Source: Clytia hemisphaerica (lineage: Eukaryota; Cnidaria; Hydrozoa; Leptothecata; Clytiidae). From it: DNA of 64,000 nt. The position numbers were made by a program, and so were the translations under genes. The notes under the pieces were generated by a model. It did no database searches. It was given only the letters and a program-made list of their open reading frames with translations, and was not told the DNA's origin. Positions 37,501 to 46,000 of this stretch are shown piece after piece (position 1 is the stretch's first letter; every line of letters starts with the position of its first letter). The DNA lies in contig CACVBU010000859.1 in NCBI GenBank assembly GCA_902728285.1, forward strand, positions 321,323 through 385,322, in the 5' to 3' direction.

Positions 37501-38504
37501 TTTATTTTAGGCTTTTACCTAACAATTGTAGCTTCCTTCTCCAAGATTTTTTCTTTATTTACTTATTTATTTATTTTTACATAGTCTAGTACCTCTGGCG
37601 ATATAACGTTAGTTCCTAGCGGGGGGAGGGACTATATTTTATGTTTAAGTAATGTTTTGTAATATGTTCGTAGTGTACACGTGTTTTTGTTTCAATAAAG
37701 AAAAAAAAAAAAAAAAAAAAAAAGAAATGGCCAAAACTTAATTATTAGTCGGCCCTTAGTGACTAAATTTTGACAAGGTGACTAAAATCAGGGCAGACTA
37801 ATAATTAAGGCCGACTAATATTAAGGCCGACTAAGTTTTGGCCGATAAGGTATAAATTTTTGAATATGAATTACATACCTTCTTTCACTTCAAAATCTTG
37901 TGCGGAAGGAATAACTTTGTGCTTCTTCACCTACAAACGGATAAAAAATAAAGAAACGCCTGTTATATTGCCGTTTCGTATGTCCGTCTTACATGTTGTT
38001 AGAAAGTTTTGAATTATAGTTATACTAAAACTTTAAGAAGCGTATTGACTCCAAATATTGAACCGCTTGTGTTGATGAAATTTATTTCCATTTCATAGTT
38101 AAAGGTTTTGTTTTTAATTAAGAGTGATATCGTTTGCTTGCTCATCAATTTTAATTACTGACTATGATCAGAAAGAGGAAAAGAAAAACTATTTTTTGTT
38201 TATGCAGTATAATATAATAATTTACCTCATAATATGCTGTTCCAGTTTGACCACCATCATCAGAAGACTCAAAATTCCCATTTGAACAAAAGCATAAATT
38301 ATCCTCAGTGTAGAACCCATTCTTCTTATTGAATTTTGTGCGACATTTCAAAATGCATTCGATTTGTGATCTAGCGTCAATGCTTTGCGAGTCTTCTGAG
38401 GGAAGGACGACGCCATTTTGTTCGAGGATGCTCAGGTAGTGAGCAGCAAAAGCCAACGATTGAAGATCCAATAGAACGGTTAGTAAGCTGGCCCACTTAT
38501 ACAT
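25501..38504 (-). CDS. Secreted PAN/apple-like protein with unidentified beta-rich C-terminal region, 6 exons, 424 aa
   Basis: Exons in coding order: 38504-38226, 37930-37879, 28467-28289, 28138-27850, 26687-26494, 25782-25501 (TAG stop). All phases agree; total 1275 nt. Residues 1-21 are a signal peptide (MYKWASLLTVLLDLQSLAFAA). Residues ~25-93 look like a PAN/apple module, with paired Cys in ECILKC and NLCFC. A short linker exon follows. Residues ~111-424 form two stretches rich in alternating hydrophobic residues; the second (FHVSFKIKIVAWLNNWHP; EFHEVRLEQTIDANGVGFIR) suggests a LamG/concanavalin-like jelly roll, but I do not recognise the family. N-glycosylation sequons NYS, NTT and NVS support secretion. 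Intron 2 is 9.4 kb and holds a minisatellite, an RLE retrotransposon and a LINE. The exon at 26687-26494 is easy to miss because another reading frame there is longer. Confidence 0.85.
26286..26383. mobile_element. Palindromic ~100-bp MITE, copy 2
   Basis: CCCAGCTGGCACACAACGTT at the left, AACGTTGTGTGCCAACTGGG at the right. It lies in the last intron of the PAN-like gene and is itself inserted in a GAATTCGAGTTA-type repeat (26170-26450). Confidence 0.85.
26877..27150. mobile_element. Inverted-repeat element (AAAGGGATAATCAGATGGT family), diverged copy
   Basis: AAAGGGATATCCAGATGGTT left; CTCAAACCATCTGATTATCC right. In the intron between PAN-like exons 4 and 5. Confidence 0.65.
27736..27835. 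mobile_element. Palindromic ~100-bp MITE, copy 3, 14 bp from a splice donor
   Basis: Full-length copy with ends TCCCAGCTGGCACACAA / TTGTGTGCCAGCTGGGA. It stops 14 bp from the coding edge of the PAN-like exon 28138-27850, immediately inside the intron. Confidence 0.85.
29675..31378 (+). repeat. 22-bp minisatellite array, left arm
   Basis: Head-to-tail copies of a ~22-bp unit, TAGTGTAGGTTTTAAGGTGTAA, with recurrent variants (TAGTATGGGTTTTAAGG and TTTTAACGTCTAATAG). About 30208-31378 is continuous; two units at 29675-29722 are split off by an inserted palindromic element (29723-30207). From 30420 to 30780 the units are ragged, with many 1-3 base losses. Between about 30780 and 31378 a longer order of variants (plain, ATGGG, AACGTCT) repeats several times. 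Confidence 0.92.
29723..30207. mobile_element. Palindromic element inserted in the minisatellite
   Basis: Sequence foreign to the array, ending in a strong inverted repeat at 30068-30190: GTGCAATTAACGATTAATCA with its reverse complement, and AACAAAGGAGAAAATA on both arms around a CTCGTCCTTCGGACTCGTGC centre. A related arm (GATTAATCGTTAATTGCACT) occurs at about 29765. No coding capacity seen. Confidence 0.65.
31379..35222 (+). mobile_element. Non-LTR retrotransposon with restriction-like endonuclease (R2/R4/NeSL-like), embedded in a minisatellite
   Basis: Between two arms of the same 22-bp tandem repeat lies ~3.84 kb of non-repeat sequence with a reverse transcriptase and a C-terminal restriction-like endonuclease. 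The left junction follows TAGTGTAGG and the right begins TAGTATGGG, both part of the repeat unit; they may be a ~9-bp target duplication from variant units. The 5' untranslated part has three imperfect ~50-bp repeats built on CGAAGAAAAGACGCCCGC (about 31585-31735). The 3' end is A/T-rich, ending in CTAAAAAA. RLE-type elements (R2, R4/Dong, NeSL, CRE, Hero) are known for site-specific insertion, some into tandem repeats, so the array may be the preferred target; that is inference. Confidence 0.82.
31811..34968 (+). pseudogene. Retrotransposon polyprotein: zinc finger, reverse transcriptase, CCHC and restriction-like endonuclease; frameshifted
   Basis: The coding sequence starts at MATGCEKDETC (31811). 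Around 32062 is a Cys2-His-Cys finger (CDFCGKEF...RHRNKC). Reverse transcriptase motifs follow: RPIGIGEVLRRIMGK, QVDAKNAFNSLNR (motif A), TTQGDPVAMSMYALGL (motif B, in another frame near 33345), FADDITGAG (catalytic FADD, ~33445) and RRHLGT. Near 34320 is a C-x-C-x7-H-x3-C knuckle (CVCGLAFDIQHAMNC), then RTDVAVKDFW and AFVDIRVFNP, fitting the PD-(D/E)xK restriction-like nuclease. The frame changes near 32470, 33320 and 34180, and there is an in-frame stop at about 34678. Catalytic motifs survive, so the copy is moderately young but should not make a full protein. Confidence 0.85.
35223..35895 (+). repeat. 22-bp minisatellite array, right arm
   Basis: Same unit, orientation and variants as the left arm, resuming at the 3' end of the retrotransposon and stopping abruptly at a unique TTTTGATTTTAACATTTG sequence. 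The two arms are most simply one array interrupted by the element. Confidence 0.92.
36849..37058. mobile_element. Inverted-repeat element (GGCTTGGGGAAACGAGAAG family), copy 2
   Basis: GAGGCTTGGGGACACGAGAA, GGTGCAATGCAGCATGATCC and TTCTCGTGTCCCCAAGCC show the same family as 9743-10035. Located in intron 2 of the PAN-like gene. Confidence 0.75.
37131..37851. mobile_element. Inverted-repeat element (GGCCGACTAA family) interrupted by the LINE
   Basis: Repeats of GACTAAATTTTGG and GGCCGACTAAAAATTT on the left (37131-37175) face CCGACTAATATTAAGGCCGACTAAG on the right (37735-37850). Removing the LINE brings them together as one short non-coding inverted-repeat element of about 180 bp. Confidence 0.5.
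37187..37722 (+). mobile_element. 5'-truncated LINE insertion with poly(A) tail and target-site duplication
   Basis: An open frame enters at about 37223 and ends at TAG 37508-37510. It encodes the C-terminal end of a LINE ORF2, with the knuckle CGCRSNSVENTQHFLLHC then SIYSHARQSLFDKLQTLGI. A ~180-nt 3' untranslated region ends in CAATAAAG and about 22 A residues (37702-37723). AGAAATGGCCA occurs at both ends (37175-37185 and 37723-37733) as an 11-bp target duplication. The host sequence is another repeat (GGCCGACTAAAAATTTAG), so it is a nested insertion in intron 2 of the PAN-like gene. Confidence 0.85.
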
Positions 38505-38943
38505 TTTCTTCCACAGTTGAATCTCGATAATTCGAAATCAAACGGGAAATCTGATTTCTTCGAATTACAGAGAGATTTGAATTATAGAAAGTATATCAAG
38601 AGGGTTTCTCCTTGACTAGGACAGGGAATGAGTTCGAATTATAGAAAGATTCGAATGATGGAACTTCGAATAAGCGAAACACTACTGTATTTTATTTTTG
38701 AATAAGAAAATCTTGCCAACCAAAAACACTTTCAAGAGTCACTATCGCGTAGTAAAAAATAATTTTGAAATGTCATGAAATTTTTGAAACATGGAATGAT
38801 AAACAACTCTTCACGACACTTTTGGGAGCTCATTGATTTTCATGTCATATCTTTGTGACATTTTAGTGGTCACATGGAAAATATGGATTAATAATTCAGG
38901 ATGTTTTCCCTCAAAAATTCATATTTTTAAGGAGATGTAATTT

Positions 38944-39393
38944 TAAGGGCTCTGACCAAAGTGAATTTTTAATATTTGCCATGTACAAAATATAAATTTC
39001 TACTTGATGTAGCCCACAAACTGTGGCATGTTATACATATTCTGTTAGGCCAATTATCCGTGATTCTGAAAATTTAAGAATCACAATAAAAAATTTTGAT
39101 GAAGAAGAAAAAAAAATTTCCGAAAAATCTAAAACAGCTCAATTCTTTGGGGACAGTTTAAAAAAACTTCGAAACAAAAAGGTTAATTACCCATTAAAAC
39201 TTAGCACTTTTTATAAAAGAACAACATATTAGCAACATATTATTAACGTCTTTTTAAAGTTCGTAACGTCATTTTTGCAATTAAATTCTTAATTACTCTT
39301 AAGGGATTTGATTAAAAAGAAATTTATAAAGGCAATTCTTTGTTAAAAGTGTTAAAGAACCTACACGTTTTTTTTTATAAGGTCAGAGCCCTT
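38944..39393. mobile_element. TTAAGGGCTCTGACC-family element, copy 1
   Basis: TTAAGGGCTCTGACCAAAGT left, GGTCAGAGCCCTTAA right. Shares ATATTTGCCATGTACAAA, TGGCATGTTATACATATTCT and AATTACCCATTAAAACTTAG with copy 2. Confidence 0.75.
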
Positions 39394-39736
39394 AACTCAA
39401 ATTCAACCGCAAGATTTGCTATTACATTGTGGTGTTCACACAATGTGATACTTATAAACGGCATATAAATCGTATTGTACTTCTCAATTATTTAATTTTA
39501 AACCAAAAATCGCCTTAACTCGCGCGCGTGTGCTGATTTTTTAGCCAGAAACCAACAGACAAAACATAAAACAATCAAGAGTGAAACAATCTAACAAGTA
39601 AATTTATAGTAAAATGATCACTTATCATCATAGTCCTTATAAAAAACTCTGGTCTGAAAGCTTATTGTTTTAACTTTTTTTTTTCAAAAGATAAAAAATC
39701 GATTTGCTCAAGTTTTTGATAACGTTATTTATCCCA

Positions 39737-40233
39737 AAACAGTTTAGACCAACTGGCATTTGTAATTTGGCATTTGCTCATGAGGGATTCGATTTTAATA
39801 GCTTTTCCATTGTATTTTCTGTCATGGCATTTAAGGAATCGTCTTTTTAGAGTCATTACTGAAAAGGTGATTCCCTCAAGTTCAACTTTGACAGATCAAA
39901 CAATGAAAAGCAGTCATTAAGACTGAAACTTTTTGCCGTAGGGCTAGGCTATGGCAAATCTTGCAAATTTTACAATCTATAGAAAGAACTGAATAAAAAA
40001 CGTGCAAATACTTTAAATAATCAAAAATGTCATTTTTTCTCTTTCTTTTGGTTCCTTTGTTTGATTTGAAATGCCAGAAAAGGGGATTCCTTTGCTCAAA
40101 ATGGCATTTCAAATGCCAACGAAATGCCAACACGCTGGCATCATTAGGCATTTGACAAACCGAACAATTGCGCGGAACAATAGAATTCAAAAGAATACTG
40201 CAAGCAATTACAAATGCCAGGCTGGTCTAAACG
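39737..40233. mobile_element. Inverted-repeat element (GTTTAGACCAACTGGCATTT)
   Basis: CAGTTTAGACCAACTGGCAT left and ATGCCAGGCTGGTCTAAACG right; ~497 bp, with further facing ATTTGGCATTTGC / AAATGCC motifs inside. Confidence 0.65.
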
Positions 40234-40455
40234 CAGCCACAAACGATACTTATTACCTGGAAGTTGAATTTTGTTGGGAGTTTTATTAATAAATTATTCC
40301 AGATGGATGAGTATAAAGTGAGAACAGCATGGTGGTCAGGGTTCATAGCTGTAAATAATCATGCTTGCATAATGAAGGACCCCTCAATGAAGGATGAGGA
40401 TAAATGGGAGGGTTTCATCCCGTGGTGGGCACTAATTATTTCTCGAAATTCTGAT
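40234..40455 (+). other. Unassigned open frame after an AG acceptor-like site
   Basis: A 77-codon frame (about 40264-40497) includes KVRTAWWSGFIAVNNHACI and WEGFIPWWALI after a TTATTCCAG sequence, and runs into the neighbouring repeat. No donor-compatible partner exon and no domain recognised. Could be a lone exon or chance; not called as a gene. Confidence 0.2.
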
Positions 40456-40712
40456 TACACGTTTTTTTTTATAAGAACAAACTATATAAGAACATAAGGC
40501 TTCGAGGCCCAAAAAATTAAGAACATTCTAAGAACATTCGAAGGCTTTGGGGACTTAAAAACATGCATTTTCTTAAGAAATTACAACAAAATGCTCAAAA
40601 AATGCTGAAAATAAGAACATTTTAAGAACATTTTTAGGCTTCAAATCCAAAAAACTAAGAACATCCGAAGGCTTCGAAAATTTTTGACGTTCTTATAAAA
40701 AAAAAACGTGTA
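40456..40712. mobile_element. ACGTTTTTTTTTATAAGAAC-family element, best copy
   Basis: Inverted ends CACGTTTTTTTTTATAAGAAC and GTTCTTATAAAAAAAAAACGTG bound 257 bp with repeated AAGAACATTTTAAGAACATT and AAGGCTTCGA motifs. It is the most abundant repeat family in the window, with at least nine copies. Confidence 0.8.
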
Positions 40713-41729
40713 CGTCAGTAAAAAATAGGATTTTTCTTTTTTTCCTAATTTCTGCTGACGTCATGAAAATTTTGAAAAAATTCTTTTTTTAAACGATCGA
40801 CTTTTCTTTGGTGAAAGTTTGAAGACAATCGGATAAACCATTCTTGAGAAATTCAATGTTTAGTTTTTATGACGTCATCGATTATGACGTAATAACCAGT
40901 TTTTACAGTTTTTCGCGAAAATCAGTGAAAAAACAATTAGGTTACACATCAGGTTAGAAACTTGGCTAATTTGCGAAAGCTAATATACCGAGACCAATTA
41001 AAAAAAACTGGGCGACTTTATTCTTTCGTTTGACTTTATCTTTACGGTGTGAGATAAGTCAAGTTCTCGCCTGTTTTGCAAAAGATTGTGAAATTCTTGA
41101 ATAAAAATTTAAGAAAAAACCGCAAAATTTTTTCTCTCGAAATAATTTGAAAAGCCGTGAAATATTTTAAAAAGCTTTATCCTCGTCAAATGCGAAAATT
41201 CTTCCCCTAAAACATACAGAGTTTTTTTTTTCAAGCGAAAATTCAGAATACAATAACATAGTTTTCAAACATGCAAACAATATACTCATAAAGTATTGGT
41301 CTGTTGTCAAAATACTGATTTAAAACATCTGATTTTCCTTTTTGACAGACTTACTCTGTCATATACTCTTTTTCTTATCTAAGTAAAGAACGAAAAAAAA
41401 ACATATCAAACGAATCAAGTTCTCAATGATGCATTGTATGTTTCGTTAATAATTGATTCAAAATTAAATGAACTTCAGTTCAAAAACCATAAAGTTTTGT
41501 TGTAACTTAGTAATGAATTTGGACTATTTTTAGGGGAACTTTGATTGAAGAAATTTAAAAAATCTTTTTAGGATATAAATTCTATATGGTGGAATCAGCA
41601 TTTTTTAAGTTAAAACATTATTTTTTATTCCTAAGTGCCTGGAATTTCCCCATCTATCAATTTGAATCCCTACAAAATAATATAAATTCTGCAAACCACC
41701 AAATTAACTACACGACAAAATCAATATAC

Positions 41730-41998
41730 TTATTCTTAGGTGCCAAATAAACGGGGGGGGGGGGGGTTCGAATAAACGGAGGGGGTTGGGAATTATACTT
41801 CTGAAAACCCAAAAATAAGGTAAATATAGGCTAAAATTAGGCTTTTTGGAACAAAATAAGGGGACTTCTTTTTGCCAACTAAAAAAATATTCTTAAAAAT
41901 TAATAGCCGGGGGGTCCTAATAAGGTCCGGGGGAGTTGGAAAATTTTCGAAAAATTAACTAGCGGGGGGGGGGCGTTTATTTGGCACCTAAGAGTAAG
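41730..41998. mobile_element. Inverted-repeat element with G-run ends (TTAGGTGCCAAATAAACG)
   Basis: TTATTCTTAGGTGCCAAATA followed by a G14 run on the left; a G-run then GCGTTTATTTGGCACCTAAGAGTAA on the right. Related in style to the element at 11686. Confidence 0.75.
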
Positions 41999-42474
41999 GT
42001 ACACGTTTCTTTTCATAAGAACATCCAAAATTTTTGAAGCCTTCGGATGTTCTCAACTTTTTAAGTTTTAAACCTATAAATATTCCTAACATGTTCTTAT
42101 TTTCACCATTCTGTGGGTATTTTTGTGCATTTTTCTAAGAAAACAGGTATTTTAGAGCCGACAAAGTCTTAAAATGTTCTTAACTTGTTCTTAACATTTT
42201 GACCATCGAAGCCTTATGGGGGGCTTTTCACTTTTACGGTACGACGGTATTGGGCCTTTTTTCCCCACTGTAATCGGTATTACCAAAAAAACGACGGGAT
42301 TACGGTATTTCATTTTCTACCGGTATCGGTATTTAGGTAATTAGACTTCTTTTATCGACGGTATTACGGTATTTGACCCAAATTTTTGTCGGTATGACAG
42401 TATTTAAGACCCCTGAAAACCCCCCTTATGTTCTTATATAGTTTGTTCTTATAAAAAAACGTGTATTAGAATTC
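41998..42474. mobile_element. ACGTTTTTTTTTATAAGAAC-family element split by another insertion
   Basis: Left part 42000-42218 and right part 42426-42474 carry the family ends; the middle (42219-42425) is foreign. Confidence 0.75.
42219..42425. mobile_element. Nested MITE with TTATG target duplication
   Basis: Begins GGGGGCTTTTCAC and ends GAAAACCCCCC (inverted). TTATG flanks it at 42214-42218 and 42426-42430. The host family has a single GCCTTATGTTCTTATA, so removal restores it. Interior is rich in ACGGTATT motifs, like the repeats near 6301-6500. Confidence 0.75.
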
Positions 42475-42555
42475 TAGCTCCTTACGTTGTTACCAAGTAG
42501 GAGTAGGAGGCCTTTAGAGTTATTGAAATATTTATTTTGTAATTCAAGTGGACTC

Positions 42556-42736
42556 AATAGACCTTATCGGAGTTTTTGATTTTTCTAAAAAAACGATGCA
42601 TTGTGGGATTGTTTCGAGTGTATTACAATAGAAATCTCTTAGGAATTCCTCAAGGGAATTCTATTGTAATACACTCGAAACAATCCCACAATGCATCACT
42701 TTTTTAGAAAAATCGAAAACTTCGATAAGGTCTATT
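42556..42736. mobile_element. Palindromic MITE (AATAGACCTTAT family), copy 2
   Basis: Same arms as the copy at 6797, but the asymmetric centre is in the opposite orientation (CTTAGGAATTCCTCAAGGG). No gene is interrupted; it lies downstream of the lectin gene stop. Confidence 0.85.
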
Positions 42737-43052
42737 TCGTATTGTATTCTAAACGTTGCGTCAAGCTTACTCTCAAACTATAAATTTGAGCAGCAGATTT
42801 GTTTGACTTGAGGGTCAAATCTTACAACCCAAGGTAAAAATGTATAGTAAATAAATTTTTTCAAGTACGTCAATAAAAGATTTTTAGGCTCAAAAGTTGT
42901 CAAAAGATAAGCACATCCAGGTTCAGCTAAAATTAAGACATTTTAATAACAAAAAAACTGTGTAATTAAAAATCATCTTGCGAAAACAAAAACATTATAG
43001 CTTAATACTGTAGAAAACACAAAGAAGGTCAAATGAAAATGACATACAAGCG

Positions 43053-46000
43053 CTATATAGGAAGATTGTCTTGCATTGATGCTTCACAAACAAAGATAAA
43101 TCTTTGATCACAATTTTGGAGAGCCCACAAGCTTCCACCAGCATCGAATGAAACACATTCCTTTCTACCATTACCAGATCTCGACTTTTGAAGATTATTA
43201 TAATAAACAACAGGGCTTCCATCACTCCATTGCCATTCGGTTTCAAAAGATAAACCTTAAATGTAAAATTTTGAAAAATAATCAAGTCGATGATTAAGTC
43301 TACCCTCTGTAATTCGAACCACGAATTTTTCTGTAATTCGAACTAAAAATTGGCCCTTTAAGGGCTCTGACCATAGTTAATTTCTCATATTTGCCATGTA
43401 CAAAGTATAAATTTCTGCCTGATGTAGACAAGAAAACTATGGCATGTTATACATTTTCTGTTAGGCTAACTATTCCTGAATCTAAATTAAATGTATTTAA
43501 ATTTAAAAAGCCCAATGAAAAAATTTGATAAAGAAGAAAATGAAGATTTTTGCAATAGAGCGTATTTCAACTTTGAAGACCTTATTTTCGGCGAAGAAAA
43601 AACATTTTGAATTTTTTTTGGAAAATTTTTGCAAAAGCTTCTTTATCTCAAATTCTTGAAAATACCGGTTTTTGACCAATTTTACATCCCAATCTTTTGT
43701 AGAAAAACAGTGTTATAATTTTTGATACATCAATTTAGAAAGTATTTCCGAAAAAATTCAAATAGTTCAATTCTTTGCAGACAATTTAAAAGAAAAACGT
43801 TAATTACCCATTAAAACTTAGCAATTTTTGCAAAAGAGGGTAATATAACATTCTATTAACATCTTTGTTAAGTTCATAACATCATTTTTGTAATTAAATT
43901 CTTAATAACTCTTGATAGAATAAATTTCCAAACAACTTGTAAAGACAATTTTTTGCTATAAGTGTCAAGGAATCCAAAACAAATGTTTTATTTCAAATCC
44001 CTCAGCAAATTTTTTGGCTATGGTCAGAGCCCTTAAGCTGACCAGTGTGGTATAAAACACTTTCCGTAATTTTATCTAATTTGTAGAAGTTATGGTTCCT
44101 TACAGATGGAACATATCTGCTATGCTATAAGAAAATATCTGAGCGAATTGCTGCGTAAATTCTATTTCCAACGTATGGAACCCACGGTACATGGACACGC
44201 CTCTAGGGCGGTTTCTACAATAGTCCTACCCTCTGATTACAATATGGTTGATGAAATACATACCTATCCAGACATTTGGCTTACCACCATAAGTATTGTA
44301 GACGTTATCCTTCTCTGCACTATTTGATATGCTTGCAAGATGTCCACCTCTGCTTTGGCAAAATAGCTCTGCGTTGTTCCATGTATTTCTAACAGTGATG
44401 TCAGCATAACAACGGGTTTGATTTCTTTTTCCAACCATTTTTGCATGCTGTTTTAACGAAAAAGAAAGCATGAAATGAAATCGTAAATCATTTTCGACAC
44501 AGTAGTAACCTAATATACTCATGCAGTAGTGTAGATAAGCACAAAGCAAATTTATCCCCGGAATCGGAAATTTCAGGGTTATCCTGTCTACGCTACTGTG
44601 AAGCACTTACTAGTTAAATTTGAAGTATAGATATAATATCGAAATAAATCAAAGACATCAAATGTATCGAATTCAGAAGAGGAGAGGGTTAGTCAACCTA
44701 TAAATAAGTGCCCTCCTGTATGCGTCTTCTGAAAGAGCAGTTTGAGCTGTCACACCACGTCATTTCAATTTTTATCTCGTTGATGCCAGTGTACATATCG
44801 TTTATAAGCAACCAGATTGCTAAGGCTCGATACTGAATTTAGCCAAACTTATTTCACTATCTCATAAAGTAAAAGCTTTTAGGATGATCTAAGCCCAGAA
44901 AATAAGCTAGAATGCTAAGCAACCCCAGCCATCAGCCGAAAATTAGAGTTGCTTATAAAAAAATGTGTTTCAACCTAAGGCTATATACTCTCTCACGTTT
45001 ATCGCTTCGTAGTACGGCAATGAATTTTGAAATTAGCCGTAGATACTGGGTCTATGTATCCTATATTTAAAAAAATTCTAAGTCGTCTCAGGTTGAGTGT
45101 CAACTACTACAGCTCGCTTACTGCAAATGCAACTGGTTGTTTCCTTTTTCCGAGCACGACACTTTTTCATTGGAGATTCATTTTGGCAGATTCTATTTCT
45201 TGTTTTTTTTCGACTTTCACAATTACATGACCAGCTGCTCCATGCACCCAACTCTATAACAGATAATTTTTATATCAATTAACACAGTTTCCTGGATTTT
45301 TTTCTAATTTTTTGAACTACCCTGGGTTTTACCTCCTCAACACAGGATAACCACCCTATGGATTGTTTCCCTCTGAAAAACTGGACCACCCTGGATTTTT
45401 ACACTCAAAAAACCGGACCACCCTGGATTTTTTATTTTCCAGAGGTACAGACTATTTTTGAGATCTCAAAAACTTCTGGCGTTGGACATCATTTTAAGCA
45501 TTGGTATGTCTGGTTTTCCTAGATTCACTAATATTCAATTTCTTTTCGCAGTCTGATTTGTGAGAATTTTATAGAAACTCAATCACAATATTCAAGAACT
45601 TTGAGTCTTACAATATTTTAGATATCAATCAAACTTACCGACATAGTGAACTAAGACAGCGACTTCAAGTGTTTCTTCTGCATTGGAAATCGAGCATACG
45701 TAGGCCCCCTTCTCTTTGACACTTGCAATCACAGTAATCGTGTTATTGTCTGCCGAACGATCTACCTTATAGTCCACTGCAGCTCCTGCCTTTGTGATTT
45801 TCCCGTCCATTTTGACAGCATTTCCAAGAGCAGAACAACTGATGTTGGCAATCTCACTAGGATATATGTTGATGCTTGAGACAGATGTTTTTTGCATTTC
45901 AAAAGCTTTTACTTTGAGTTGTAACGTGCTTTTATCTTTGCCTAGAAGAAAATAGATGACGCCAAAGGCGAATTTAGAACGCCATGATGACGTCCCTTAT

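Larger units (their letters stand above)
38505..43052. other. Intergenic stretch between PAN-like and lectin genes
   Basis: Apart from the listed elements it holds a GAATTACAGAGAGATTTGAATTAT repeat (38520-38690; relatives at 7385-7550, 19270-19440, 26170-26450 and 43300-43360) and AT-rich unique sequence at about 40713-41730. No convincing exons. Confidence 0.5.

Noticed and set aside
40264..40497. Trp-rich 77-aa plus-strand frame
   Set aside because: No partner exon, no recognised domain, and its end runs into a repeat family; not enough to call a gene.
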